A DNA stretch of 47,685 nucleotides from Anaerostipes sp. (GTDB lineage Bacteria; Bacillota; Clostridia; Lachnospirales; Lachnospiraceae): assembly GCA_028704435.1 (NCBI GenBank), contig JAQWFL010000020.1, positions 1 to 47,685 of the forward strand. The letters run 5' to 3'. The notes beneath the pieces were generated by a model. It searched no databases and was not told the origin of the DNA. It worked only from the letters and a program-made list of their open reading frames with translations. Shown here piece by piece: positions 27,201-35,476 of the stretch. The stretch's first letter is position 1; each line of letters begins with the position of its first letter. The position numbers and the translations under genes were made by a program.

Positions 27201-27646
27201 TACAGGACAAACTATATGTTTTACCTCATCCGTTGATTGCGGAAATGTTTCGGACTGATAAAAATAAATTGGCAAAATATTTACCAGACCCAGATTTAAA
27301 ATATGATACAATCTTACAAAATACGAAGGTATTGATTACAGATTATTCTTCTATTTCCTATGATGCTTTTTACAGAGGAGCGAATACTATTTTCTATTGG
27401 GAAGAGCTTAATGAGTGTCTGGAGGCATATGGAGATTATACAAAATTGATGTTAAATAAAGATAATATTTTTGGCGATATATGTTATAATGAAAAGGAAT
27501 TAAATTCGTCAATCCAATCCAATTATTTTGAAAATCAGAATGAGCATTATGTAAGAAACTACAATCAGATTGTAGCATTTCATGATGGAAAGAATACAGA
27601 ACGTGTAATTCAGTGTTTAAAAGAAGACGGATTTATAAAAAAATAG
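24278..27646 (+). CDS. Double TagB/TagF-type glycerophosphotransferase
   Basis: A 1122-residue protein with two family domains. The first (about 50-370) has VYVNTWHGTPIKYLG near residue 132, YLPTWRG, and ISDYSSVTFDFA near 294. The second (about 775-1115) has YIFLQHGVMYM near 865, IMPTWRP, and ITDYSSISYDAFY near 1020; its HG motif is HGVM rather than HGTP. Between them, residues about 400-770 form an unassigned region that opens with LYVYGHTLGNAMNKKAL, includes a charged helical stretch and continues into beta-rich sequence. Two transferase sites could make alternating linkages or set chain length. The ribosome site (AGAGG) is weaker than its neighbours'. Confidence 0.85.
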   Translation: MINKIIGKFKKKSLNKDKIAIYREVSAKKDVDASLVLLEGGQGKNYNGNMFYLLKEIEENPLWKDKKPIYVSSEEKLDATKKFLSNYNFHKVKVVVRDTKEYARYLAKAKYLFTDNSFPTYMVKRPEQVYVNTWHGTPIKYLGISDLVNATSLPNIQKNYFMCDYALFPNDHTRDVFLKDYDLENYMSGKCLMCDYPRNDAFHEGSPKVSEVKKIAYLPTWRGSGRNANIKEQKRIVTEFLNEIDGKLADNQMLYVNLHFLVGNDMDFSVYKHIESFPSEKETYDFLKDCDLLISDYSSVTFDFAVSGKPVILYAYDKKEYEENKGTYFSIDDLPFPIVQTVDDLVENIHHVHNRDLTEFNKKFCCYKKPHTTEAILKLVFNDEKGSLLIEDAATNEKKNLYVYGHTLGNAMNKKALSNYLATIDQNKYNVMLGFRGKITQAKFDFFTKQLPENIKIHQIVNRYTFSEDEQRNIQERRKDKTVEQGTLRDAFEYQRRRLLGKMRIDEFVQYNLDGSKLVDSFSTISCRKTLFILPYEIMGYEKKFHPFSFNVEIAEKYYDETVDLRNRDFSREIIEDSEDIQELRKKYFNNAMKYQFLTAKSFWKKDIFCSVALCKYISAKDINQKEMWIEIGKEPVESKFLWKKGIPWFDHYRLNLCIFKLPLNVIKDMRLNSRVRVRWDDEKKRGCEARIGFGKEMNSYKISSLRILRKINRTIYFRAADSGNFAFTVRPINYTDSKIERFKMLLAFLCAKLMRQKNYITLFEKNSARYEESASVLYEKLIDAKYENIYFILEEEYFKKHKEDIENKYQDHIVKRYSWKHYFLFFVSKTFISSESVGHAIETRCSSKVGRKRLVDNQFNYIFLQHGVMYMISLDSISRKMFNQLPNKAAQYRVVVSSKLEAEHFINLGKHKIEHIYETGLCKFDKNKWNKDADRIVIMPTWRPWEYNDAEVDLMQTNYYKMLLRMIGAVPNELQDKLYVLPHPLIAEMFRTDKNKLAKYLPDPDLKYDTILQNTKVLITDYSSISYDAFYRGANTIFYWEELNECLEAYGDYTKLMLNKDNIFGDICYNEKELNSSIQSNYFENQNEHYVRNYNQIVAFHDGKNTERVIQCLKEDGFIKK

Positions 27647-27670
27647 CAAATGATACAGGAGGAATACAGA

Positions 27671-28075
27671 ATGAAGAAAGTAATTACTTATGGAACATTT
27701 GATTTGCTTCATGCAGGTCATATTAACTTACTAAGAAGAGCAAAGGAATTGGGAGATTACTTAATTGTTGTAATTTCAACTGACGAATTCAACTGGAATG
27801 AAAAGCAAAAGAAGTGCTACTTTAGTTATGAAGAAAGAAAGCATCTTGTAGAGGCAGTTCGTTATGTAGACTTAGTAATTCCTGAGGAAAACTGGGATCA
27901 AAAGATTACGGATGTTCAAGAATTTAAGGTAGATACTTTTGTTATGGGAGATGACTGGGAAGGCAAGTTTGACTTCTTAAAGGATTACTGTGAAGTCGTA
28001 TACCTTCCAAGAACAGAAGGAATTTCTACAACTAAGATTAAAAAGGATTTAGGAATTAAAACAGAGAGCAAATAA
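27671..28075 (+). CDS. tagD: Glycerol-3-phosphate cytidylyltransferase
   Basis: Makes CDP-glycerol from CTP and glycerol-3-phosphate, the donor for the TagB/TagF-type enzymes on either side. The 134 residues show the nucleotidyltransferase core: [12 protein letters not shown] with His14 and His17, [12 protein letters not shown], and RTEGISTT at 114-121, as in TagD of Bacillus. AGGAGG (27657-27662) sits 8 nt before ATG 27671, so an in-frame ATG at 27650 is not the start. Its position inside the operon supports a glycerophosphate polymer as the product. Confidence 0.95.
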   Translation: MKKVITYGTFDLLHAGHINLLRRAKELGDYLIVVISTDEFNWNEKQKKCYFSYEERKHLVEAVRYVDLVIPEENWDQKITDVQEFKVDTFVMGDDWEGKFDFLKDYCEVVYLPRTEGISTTKIKKDLGIKTESK

Positions 28076-28087
28076 TAGGAGGATCTT

Positions 28088-28981
28088 ATGAAGGCAAAGA
28101 AGGTTAGAAAGGCAGTAATTCCAGCTGCAGGATTAGGAACAAGATTTTTACCAGCGACGAAAGCAATTCCTAAAGAGATGCTTCCTATTGTTGATGTACC
28201 AACGATTCAGTATATTGTGGAAGAGGCAGTTGCAAGTGGAATTGAGGAGATTTTAATTATTACCAACGCCAACAAGCACTGTATGGAGAATCATTTTGAT
28301 AAGGCTTATGAGTTGGAAGAACGTCTAGCTGAGTCAGGAAAGATGGAACAGGTAAAGATGGTAGATGATATCTCTAACCTTGCAAACATCTATTATGTTC
28401 GTCAAAAGGAGCCGAAGGGACTAGGACATGCAGTATTGTGTGCTAAGTCGTTTATTGGGGATGAACCATTTGCTGTATTATTAGGTGATGATGTAGTTGT
28501 AAATAAAAAAGGAAAGCCAGCCCTTGGACAATTGATTGGTGCATATGATAAGCATGGTGCTTCTGTAGTGGGAGTTCAGACTGTGGCAGAAGATCAAGTA
28601 AGCAAGTATGGAATTGTTGCTCCAAACAAGAGTATTCCCGCAGATGGAAGAGCTGTAAAGCTGGATAACATGGTGGAAAAGCCAAAACAAGAGGATGCAC
28701 CAAGTCGCATGGCTGTTTTAGGACGCTATGTACTAACACCTGAGATTTTTGATTTATTAGAAAGTCAGGAAGCAGGAGCTGGTGGAGAGATTCAGTTGAC
28801 AGATGCTATCTGCCGTTTGATTGATACACAAGCTGTGTATGCATATGATTTTGAGGGAGTTCGATATGATGTAGGGGATAAGTTTGGATTTATTAAGGCA
28901 ACCATTGATTTTGCTTTAGACCGTCCAGAACTTAAGGAACAGGTAGAAGAATACATTTCGTCAATTATAAAGAAAAAATAG
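28088..28981 (+). CDS. galU: UTP-glucose-1-phosphate uridylyltransferase
   Basis: Makes UDP-glucose. The 297-residue protein has the pyrophosphorylase motif GLGTRFLPATK (15-25), ending in a lysine expected to contact phosphate. It also has EMLPIVDVPTIQYIVEEA, EPKGLGHAVLCAK, LLGDDVV, and a late EGVRYDVGDKFGF, all as in GalU/GtaB. An AGGAGG site precedes the ATG, 12 nt after tagD ends. It feeds GalE and the sugar-adding domains of the operon, and may also feed the GtrB-like transferase at 6737. Confidence 0.96.
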   Translation: MKAKKVRKAVIPAAGLGTRFLPATKAIPKEMLPIVDVPTIQYIVEEAVASGIEEILIITNANKHCMENHFDKAYELEERLAESGKMEQVKMVDDISNLANIYYVRQKEPKGLGHAVLCAKSFIGDEPFAVLLGDDVVVNKKGKPALGQLIGAYDKHGASVVGVQTVAEDQVSKYGIVAPNKSIPADGRAVKLDNMVEKPKQEDAPSRMAVLGRYVLTPEIFDLLESQEAGAGGEIQLTDAICRLIDTQAVYAYDFEGVRYDVGDKFGFIKATIDFALDRPELKEQVEEYISSIIKKK

Positions 28982-28997
28982 AATTACTGGAGGATTT

Positions 28998-31154
28998 ATG
29001 CGCTTAAGTATCGTGATTCCTTTTCATAAAGGAACTCATTTTTTAAAGGATTGTTTGGATAGTCTGCAGGAGCAGACTATGCAGGATTTTGAGATTATAT
29101 TAGTAAAGGATCATGTGGAGGAAGAAGTGGCTACACTTCTTTCTTCTTATGATAAAACCCTAAATATAAAAGAAGTAAATCTAGAGAATCAAACAGGGGT
29201 ATCCGCTGGGAGAAATCTAGGTGTAAGTATGGCATGTGGGGATTTCCTTTACTTTATGGATAGTGATGATTATTTAAAAGAAGATGCTTTGGAAGAGATT
29301 TGTAAAACGAATTCTAAGGCAGATGTTGTTTATGGGAGAATTCTATATACATGGTTCAACCGTTTTGTGTATACAGAAAGTGACAATGCAACAGTAAGTG
29401 ATCAGGAATATACAAAACGCAGCCTTAGAGATTTGGTGCTAAACCGTATGCATCCAAGAGAGATTTCCATTCTCAATCTGTGTATAAACCGTAAGTGGTT
29501 TATAGAGGAGAAGATTAAGTTCCAAGAGGATTTAAAGTATTATTCTGACATTACGGTGTTAGCAGAGATACTACAGCAAGCAGAGAAAATAGAATATTGT
29601 GAAACTGCTGAGTATGTAAAAAGACTTCACAACGATGAGATTTTATACCCTTCTTTATCAAGAGGATATTTTGAAGATCGAGAAGACCAATTGATTTTAA
29701 CTTATGAGAGATTGTCACAGTGCAAAATAGACACTAGGATTCTGGATGCATTTCAAGTGAAATGGGCACAATACTGCCGAATGACCTTAGTTAAACTTCT
29801 CCGAAAAGATAAGGGGTCTAAGTGGAGTCAAAGCCAGTATGTCAGGTTTCACAAGTATGCAAAGACAGTAAATCCTCAGATTAAGAAGCAGCTTACAAGA
29901 CAAGAGCGTAAGACATTAGAGGCTTTATGTCAGGATGAATATAAAGCATGTAGAAAGAAAATCAATCGGATGCTTGCCATAACGAAACTTGGGAAGATGA
30001 TACAAAGCAGAAGGTTCTTTTATCGAACCATTAATCATTATGTATTTACAAAGTTTTCACAGAGGAACGATTGGATTGTATTTGAAAGTTTTTTAGGAAA
30101 GCAGTACTCAGACAGCTGCCGTTATATTTATGAAGAACTTCAGAAGACCAAAGGAAATCAGTATCGCTACATTTGGATTATCAATGATAAGAATATTGAA
30201 ATTCCAGGGGATGTAACACGGGTAAAGAGATTTAGCTTAAAATATTTCTATTATATGACGAGAGCAAAGTATTGGGTCAACAATATGCGTCAGCCCGTTT
30301 GGTTTGAAAAGAGAGATTCTCAGGTTATGCTTGAGACATGGCACGGAACACCGTTAAAGAAGCTGGTATTTGATATGGAGGATGTTACTTCAGCATCTCC
30401 AACCTATAAGAAAACTGTGTTTACTCAATCTAGGGCATGGGACTATCTGATTGCAGACAATCCATTTTCTTATGAAGTATTCCAAAGCTGTTTCTTATTT
30501 GAAAAGGAAAAGATATTAAAGTTAGGATATCCAAGAAATGATATTCTTTATTTGAAGAATAATGATACACAAATCAGTAAATTAAAAGAGCAAATTGGAA
30601 TTCCAAAGGACAAAAAAGTGTTGTTGTATGCACCGACTTGGCGTGATGATGAATATTATGACAAGGGGGAATATAAGTTCCAGTTAAAGCTTGATTTACC
30701 AAAATTAAAAGAAGCAATTGGAGATGAATATGTTGTATTACTTCGTACTCATTATTTTATTGCGGATTCCATTGATACTACAGGAATTGAGGATTTTGCA
30801 ATTAATGTAAGTAAATATCCTGATATTGCTGATTTATATTTAGTATCTGATATTTGTATGACAGATTATTCGTCTGTATTTTTTGATTATGCCAATTTAA
30901 AACGACCAATTTTGTTCTTTACATATGATTTAGAGAAGTACCGTGATGTTCTACGTGGGTTCTATATTGATATTGAGAAAGAAGTACCAGGACCGCTTTT
31001 ATTTACCAATGAAGAGGTGATTCAGTCAATTAAAGGAATTGATCAAGTAGAGGCAGAATATAAAGAAAAGTACGACGCATTTTATGAGCGTTTCTGCTGC
31101 TGGGATGATGGATATGCAGCAAAACGTGTGGTAAAGGCAGTGTTTGAAAAGTAA
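28998..31154 (+). CDS. GT2 glycosyltransferase fused to a TagB/TagF-type glycerophosphotransferase (paralogue A)
   Basis: 718 residues. The GT2 domain (about 1-300) begins MRLSIVIPFHKGTHFLKDCL and has the metal motif MDSDDYL near residue 87. The glycerophosphotransferase domain (about 355-715) has WIVFESFLGKQYSDSCRYIYE, TWHGTPLKKL near 447, LYAPTWRDDE, LRTHYF and TDYSSVFFDYANLKRPI near 620. It is very similar over its whole length to the protein at 32147, which lies one gene away, so the pair probably arose by duplication. The expected role is to add a sugar and then a glycerol phosphate to the growing polymer. A GGAGG site is present. Confidence 0.88.
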   Translation: MRLSIVIPFHKGTHFLKDCLDSLQEQTMQDFEIILVKDHVEEEVATLLSSYDKTLNIKEVNLENQTGVSAGRNLGVSMACGDFLYFMDSDDYLKEDALEEICKTNSKADVVYGRILYTWFNRFVYTESDNATVSDQEYTKRSLRDLVLNRMHPREISILNLCINRKWFIEEKIKFQEDLKYYSDITVLAEILQQAEKIEYCETAEYVKRLHNDEILYPSLSRGYFEDREDQLILTYERLSQCKIDTRILDAFQVKWAQYCRMTLVKLLRKDKGSKWSQSQYVRFHKYAKTVNPQIKKQLTRQERKTLEALCQDEYKACRKKINRMLAITKLGKMIQSRRFFYRTINHYVFTKFSQRNDWIVFESFLGKQYSDSCRYIYEELQKTKGNQYRYIWIINDKNIEIPGDVTRVKRFSLKYFYYMTRAKYWVNNMRQPVWFEKRDSQVMLETWHGTPLKKLVFDMEDVTSASPTYKKTVFTQSRAWDYLIADNPFSYEVFQSCFLFEKEKILKLGYPRNDILYLKNNDTQISKLKEQIGIPKDKKVLLYAPTWRDDEYYDKGEYKFQLKLDLPKLKEAIGDEYVVLLRTHYFIADSIDTTGIEDFAINVSKYPDIADLYLVSDICMTDYSSVFFDYANLKRPILFFTYDLEKYRDVLRGFYIDIEKEVPGPLLFTNEEVIQSIKGIDQVEAEYKEKYDAFYERFCCWDDGYAAKRVVKAVFEK

Positions 31155-31188
31155 AGAACATTTTTGTTCTGAATTTAGGAGGAAGGCT

Positions 31189-32124
31189 ATGGTTACGATT
31201 CTGTTAGCAACATGTAATGCAGAAACATATTTAAAGGCTCAATTGGAATCCATTGGGGCACAAAGCTACGAAAATTGGAACTTAGTCATAGGAGACAATA
31301 ACTCTACAGACCAGACATTGGATATTATACAAAGTTTTGAAGAAAAGTATCCAGGACAAGTTTCTGTGGTTTCCATGAATTCAGAGATTGATGGGGTTGT
31401 AGGTATATTTGTGCATTTGATACAAGACTCTCATGGTCCGTATTTTATGTTTTGTGATCAGGATGATGTATGGAAGCCGGACAAGATTTACCTAAGCCTT
31501 CAGAAGATGGAAGCACTAGAAGAGAGATATGGAAAAGGAACACCGATTTTGGTTCATTCAGATTTATCCGTTGTAAATGAAAATTTAGAGATGATTGCAG
31601 AATCTTATTTTCAGTATGCCAATATTCCAAAGCGTATTTCGTTGAATCAACTGGTAATACAGAATTCAACTGTGGATTGTACGATTATGATTAATCGAAG
31701 CCTGCAGAATTTCTTCCTTCAATCACTTCCAGTGAATAAAATACTATCTCATGGTTACTGGTCTGCCTTAATTGCCAGAGTGTTTGGAAAAATTGGATTT
31801 GTAAATGAGCCAACAATGTACCATCGCAGACATGATGAAGATGAGTCTTCTTATGATTTGCTAGGAAATATAAAGCAGCTGCCACAGCAGATTCGTGGAC
31901 AGAAAGCTGACTACCATCGAAAAGTAATTCAAACTATGGAGCAGGTTCAGGCATTTACCTCGACATATAAAGATGAATTAAAGGGAAATCAGGGAATAGA
32001 CTTGTTAAAAAGTTATGGTGATCTTTATTATAAAGGAAAGGTTCGTCGTATTTTCTTCTATCGAAATCACAAAGTGTGGAAAGAAGGAAATTTAAGAAAG
32101 GTAATACAATGGCTGTGGGGTTAA
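31189..32124 (+). CDS. GT2 glycosyltransferase, rhamnosyltransferase-like
   Basis: A 311-residue cytoplasmic GT2 enzyme without membrane helices. It opens VTILLATCNAETYLKAQLESI and has DNNSTDQTL and the FCDQDDVWKPDK motif typical of rhamnosyl- and galactosyltransferases of capsule and wall loci, then SHGYWSALIARVFG and YHRRHDEDESSYD. AGGAGG at 31178-31183 sets the ATG at 31189 as the start. It lies between the two GT2-TagF fusions. The sugar it moves is unknown; galactofuranose is one possibility given glf. Confidence 0.88.
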   Translation: MVTILLATCNAETYLKAQLESIGAQSYENWNLVIGDNNSTDQTLDIIQSFEEKYPGQVSVVSMNSEIDGVVGIFVHLIQDSHGPYFMFCDQDDVWKPDKIYLSLQKMEALEERYGKGTPILVHSDLSVVNENLEMIAESYFQYANIPKRISLNQLVIQNSTVDCTIMINRSLQNFFLQSLPVNKILSHGYWSALIARVFGKIGFVNEPTMYHRRHDEDESSYDLLGNIKQLPQQIRGQKADYHRKVIQTMEQVQAFTSTYKDELKGNQGIDLLKSYGDLYYKGKVRRIFFYRNHKVWKEGNLRKVIQWLWG

Positions 32125-32146
32125 GAAAAGTACGGAGGATACTAGT

Positions 32147-34300
32147 ATGAAATTATCGTTGATTATTCCTTTTCATAAAGGGGCACATTATCTAGAGGAC
32201 TGTTTTTCAAGTATTGAAGAGCAGAATTTAACGGATTATGAAGTTCTTTTTATTACCAATCTGGAAGAAGATACAACTAAAATTGAAGATGCGTATAAAT
32301 CTCGAATTCCATTAAAACATTTGGAAATCGGAGAAGATGAAAGTGTAGCGGCAGCCAGAAATCTTGGACTACAAGAGGCAAAAGGAACTTATGTTTATTT
32401 TTTAGATGCAGATGATTATGTGATTGACCATGGGATTGCAGAGTTATTTCACAATGCCCGTTCTAAAAATGCCCAAGTTACTTTTGGGAAGATAGAAACT
32501 TCGTGGTTTAAAAAAGCTGGTTATATAGCCGAGAAGGAAAAAGAGGAAGCGGTAGAAGTAGAAGATACTTGGCAGCCAGAGCTGTATGATCATTTGCTTC
32601 CAGGTCGATGTACCATGCTTCATATGATGTTTCAACGGTTGTTTTTAAAGGAACACGAAATTACATTTGATGAAGAATTATTTTTTTATAGTGAACTTTT
32701 GTTTATGGCCAAGGTGTTGAAAGCCAAACCTACTTATTGTGGTGTAAAATCAGCTTTATATATAAAACGTAAACACAATGATCCTGTTCGTTTTCCTGCA
32801 TTGAGTCAGATGAAAGGGAAACAAAAGGAGAATGATTTTATCAAAGCCTGTAAAGAGTCAATTAAAGAAACAAGACGATATAAGAAGCTGGCATACGGAT
32901 TTTCCATGGAATTTTGTGATGCATGTATTAAGATGTATACAGATAAGATTCATGGATTATCCAATCATTTTGTAACAATGAAGCAGTTTCATTTACAAGG
33001 AAAAATGCTTCTTTCCATGAGTCAAAAAGTAATTAAGAGGTATCATGGACTTTCTCGTAGGATTTTAAATTCCATTATGGCAGGGGATTTAAAGAAGACC
33101 AATTTCTATGGAGATTTGGCAATCGTAAAGGCAAAGGGCCCTAAAATCTTAAAAAATCATACCCAGATGAATCGACTGATTCACAAATTTATTTTTAAGA
33201 AACTGAAAATGAAAAATAACTGGGTTGTGTTTGAAAGTTTTTTAGGAAAGAAATATGCTGACAGCTGTAAGTATGTTTATGAATATATGTACAATACCTA
33301 TGGAAATCAATATCGCTATATTTGGATTTTAGATGATTTAAGTACAGAGATTCCGGGAAATCCAAAGAAGGTAAAACGTTTTAGTCTTGGATATTTTTAT
33401 TATATTGCCAAGTCAAAATACTGGGTAAACAATATGAGGCAGCCACCATGGCTTGACAAGAGAGAGGGAAGTGTCTTTTTAGAAACATGGCATGGAACTC
33501 CGTTAAAAAAACTTGTTTTTGATATGGATGATGTTCATTCTGCAACTCCACTTTACAAATTAGATGTATATAATCAGTCCAGAGACTGGGATTATTTTAT
33601 TTCAGATAATCCATTTTCATCTGAAGTATTTCAAAGCGCCTTTTTATATGAAAAGGAGAAGCTTCTTGAGATGGGATATCCAAGAAATGATATTATGTAT
33701 GATCCAAACAAGGATCAGATTGCAAAGGATTTGAAGAAGGAATTAGGAATTCCATTGGATAAAAAGACAATTCTTTATGCTCCAACATGGAGAGATGATG
33801 ACTTCTATGAGCCAGGAAAGTATAAATTCACCTTGGAATTAGATTTAGAGCGTTTGCAAAAGGAATTAGGGGATGAATATGTGATTTTACTGCGTACCCA
33901 TTATTTTATTGCTGATCAGCTTGATTTATTAGGAATGGAAGGTTTTGCCTATAACCTAAGTAATTATGGTGATATTTCGGAATTGTATTTAATTTCAGAT
34001 ATTTGTATTACAGATTATTCTTCTGTATTTTTTGATTATGCAAACTTAAAGCGTCCAATTTTGTTCTTTACCTATGATTTAGAGAGCTATCGGGATGTTC
34101 TTCGTGGTTTTTATATTGACATTGAGAAAGAAGTGCCAGGACCACTTTTATTTACCAATGATGAAATTATCCATGCAATCAAGAATATTGAACAAGTAAA
34201 AGAGGAATATAGTGAAAAATATGAAACATTTTACCGCCGTTTCTGTTGTTGGGATGATGGACAGGCTTCTAAACGTATTGTAGAAAAGGTATTTCGATGA
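32147..34300 (+). CDS. GT2 glycosyltransferase fused to a TagB/TagF-type glycerophosphotransferase (paralogue B)
   Basis: 717 residues with the same plan as the protein at 28998. The GT2 domain begins MKLSLIIPFHKGAHYLEDCF and has LDADDYV near residue 86. The C-terminal domain has WVVFESFLGKKYADSCKYVYE, TWHGTPLKKL near 447, YAPTWRDDD, LRTHYFIAD and TDYSSVFFDYANLKRPI near 622. The C-terminal halves of the two paralogues are much closer to each other than the GT2 halves, which suggests a shared acceptor but possibly different sugars. Its stop overlaps the start of the next gene (ATGA). Confidence 0.88.
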   Translation: MKLSLIIPFHKGAHYLEDCFSSIEEQNLTDYEVLFITNLEEDTTKIEDAYKSRIPLKHLEIGEDESVAAARNLGLQEAKGTYVYFLDADDYVIDHGIAELFHNARSKNAQVTFGKIETSWFKKAGYIAEKEKEEAVEVEDTWQPELYDHLLPGRCTMLHMMFQRLFLKEHEITFDEELFFYSELLFMAKVLKAKPTYCGVKSALYIKRKHNDPVRFPALSQMKGKQKENDFIKACKESIKETRRYKKLAYGFSMEFCDACIKMYTDKIHGLSNHFVTMKQFHLQGKMLLSMSQKVIKRYHGLSRRILNSIMAGDLKKTNFYGDLAIVKAKGPKILKNHTQMNRLIHKFIFKKLKMKNNWVVFESFLGKKYADSCKYVYEYMYNTYGNQYRYIWILDDLSTEIPGNPKKVKRFSLGYFYYIAKSKYWVNNMRQPPWLDKREGSVFLETWHGTPLKKLVFDMDDVHSATPLYKLDVYNQSRDWDYFISDNPFSSEVFQSAFLYEKEKLLEMGYPRNDIMYDPNKDQIAKDLKKELGIPLDKKTILYAPTWRDDDFYEPGKYKFTLELDLERLQKELGDEYVILLRTHYFIADQLDLLGMEGFAYNLSNYGDISELYLISDICITDYSSVFFDYANLKRPILFFTYDLESYRDVLRGFYIDIEKEVPGPLLFTNDEIIHAIKNIEQVKEEYSEKYETFYRRFCCWDDGQASKRIVEKVFR

Positions 34301-35475
34301 AAAATATAATTGCAAATATACTAAAAACCTTATATCGTCTTGGTGCCCATGTGATTCCAATAAGAAAGAATGTAATACTCTTTGAAAGTAGTGTGGGCAG
34401 AAATTATAGCGGGAATCCAAGGTATATTTATGAGGAACTTGTTCGTCAGGGGAAAGATAAAAAGTATCATTGTGTGTGGATTTTTGAAAATCCCAATGTG
34501 AAACTGCCTGGAAATTGTGTAAAAGTAAAGCGTGCTAGATTAAAATATCTCTATTATATGATAGTTGCAAAAGTATGGGTGTTTGACTGCAGACAGCCTA
34601 TGTATTTAATCAAGCGTTCTAAGACAACATATATTCAGACGTGGCATGGAACGCCTCTTAAAAAACTGGCTTTGGACATGGACTTATTAGACATGGATGG
34701 AAGTCAGGATATAAAGCAGTATCATGATGAATTTCGCGAAAATACAAAAACATGGGATTATCTCTTGGCACAGAATAAGTATTCCCAAGATATTTTTAGA
34801 AGATGTTTTGCATTTGAAGATAAGCCCATACTGGAAGGTGGATATCCAAGAAACGATATTTTAATTCGCAGAAATAGTGAAAAGAACATTGTTCATTTAA
34901 AGAAAAAGCTGGGACTTCCAATGGATAAGAAGATTATCTTATATGCTCCAACATGGAGAGATAACGAAACCTATGGAAATGGAAGATATCAATTTGCTTC
35001 AAAGATTGATTTTAAAAAACTTCAAGAACAACTTCAGGATGAGTATGTATTTATTGTAAAGTACCACTATTTGGTATCTGATAAGATTGACTGGAGTCCA
35101 TACAAAGACTTTGTGTACCAGTTTGATGAGACTAGAGATATTGCACTTCTTTATCTTGTGTCAGATATACTGATTACAGATTATTCTTCTGTAATGTTTG
35201 ATTATAGTATCCTAAAAAGGCCAATGTTGTTTTTTGCATATGATTTAGAATATTACCGAGAGAATCTTAGAGGATTTTATTTTGATTTTCTTGAGGAGGC
35301 ACCAGGACCGATATCAAGGACAAATGATGAGTTGATTCGTGATATTAGGGAATATGATTCATCTAAGTGGAAAGAAAAATATGAGATTTTTTCTAATAAA
35401 TATAATAAACATGAAGATGGAAAGGCTGCAAATCGTGTGATTGCAGTAATTGACCACGCAGTCATAGGAGGCTAA
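34297..35475 (+). CDS. Stand-alone TagB/TagF-type glycerophosphotransferase
   Basis: 392 residues, one CDP-glycerol glycerophosphotransferase domain without a GT2 part. It has NVILFESSVGRNYSGNPRYIYE near residue 25, TWHGTPLKKLALDMD near 115, LYAPTWRDNE, and ITDYSSVMFDYSILKRP near 294. The N terminus includes a short amphipathic stretch that could bind the membrane face, as in TagB. The ATG overlaps the stop of the previous gene, so translation is probably coupled. It could be a priming (TagB-like) or polymerising (TagF-like) enzyme. Confidence 0.9.
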   Translation: MKNIIANILKTLYRLGAHVIPIRKNVILFESSVGRNYSGNPRYIYEELVRQGKDKKYHCVWIFENPNVKLPGNCVKVKRARLKYLYYMIVAKVWVFDCRQPMYLIKRSKTTYIQTWHGTPLKKLALDMDLLDMDGSQDIKQYHDEFRENTKTWDYLLAQNKYSQDIFRRCFAFEDKPILEGGYPRNDILIRRNSEKNIVHLKKKLGLPMDKKIILYAPTWRDNETYGNGRYQFASKIDFKKLQEQLQDEYVFIVKYHYLVSDKIDWSPYKDFVYQFDETRDIALLYLVSDILITDYSSVMFDYSILKRPMLFFAYDLEYYRENLRGFYFDFLEEAPGPISRTNDELIRDIREYDSSKWKEKYEIFSNKYNKHEDGKAANRVIAVIDHAVIGG

Positions 35476-35476
35476 A

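Noticed and set aside
31156..31171. Short palindrome AGAACA-TTTT-TGTTCT between 31154 and 31189
   Set aside because: Six-bp stem with a 4-nt loop and no T-run; too weak to call a terminator or operator.
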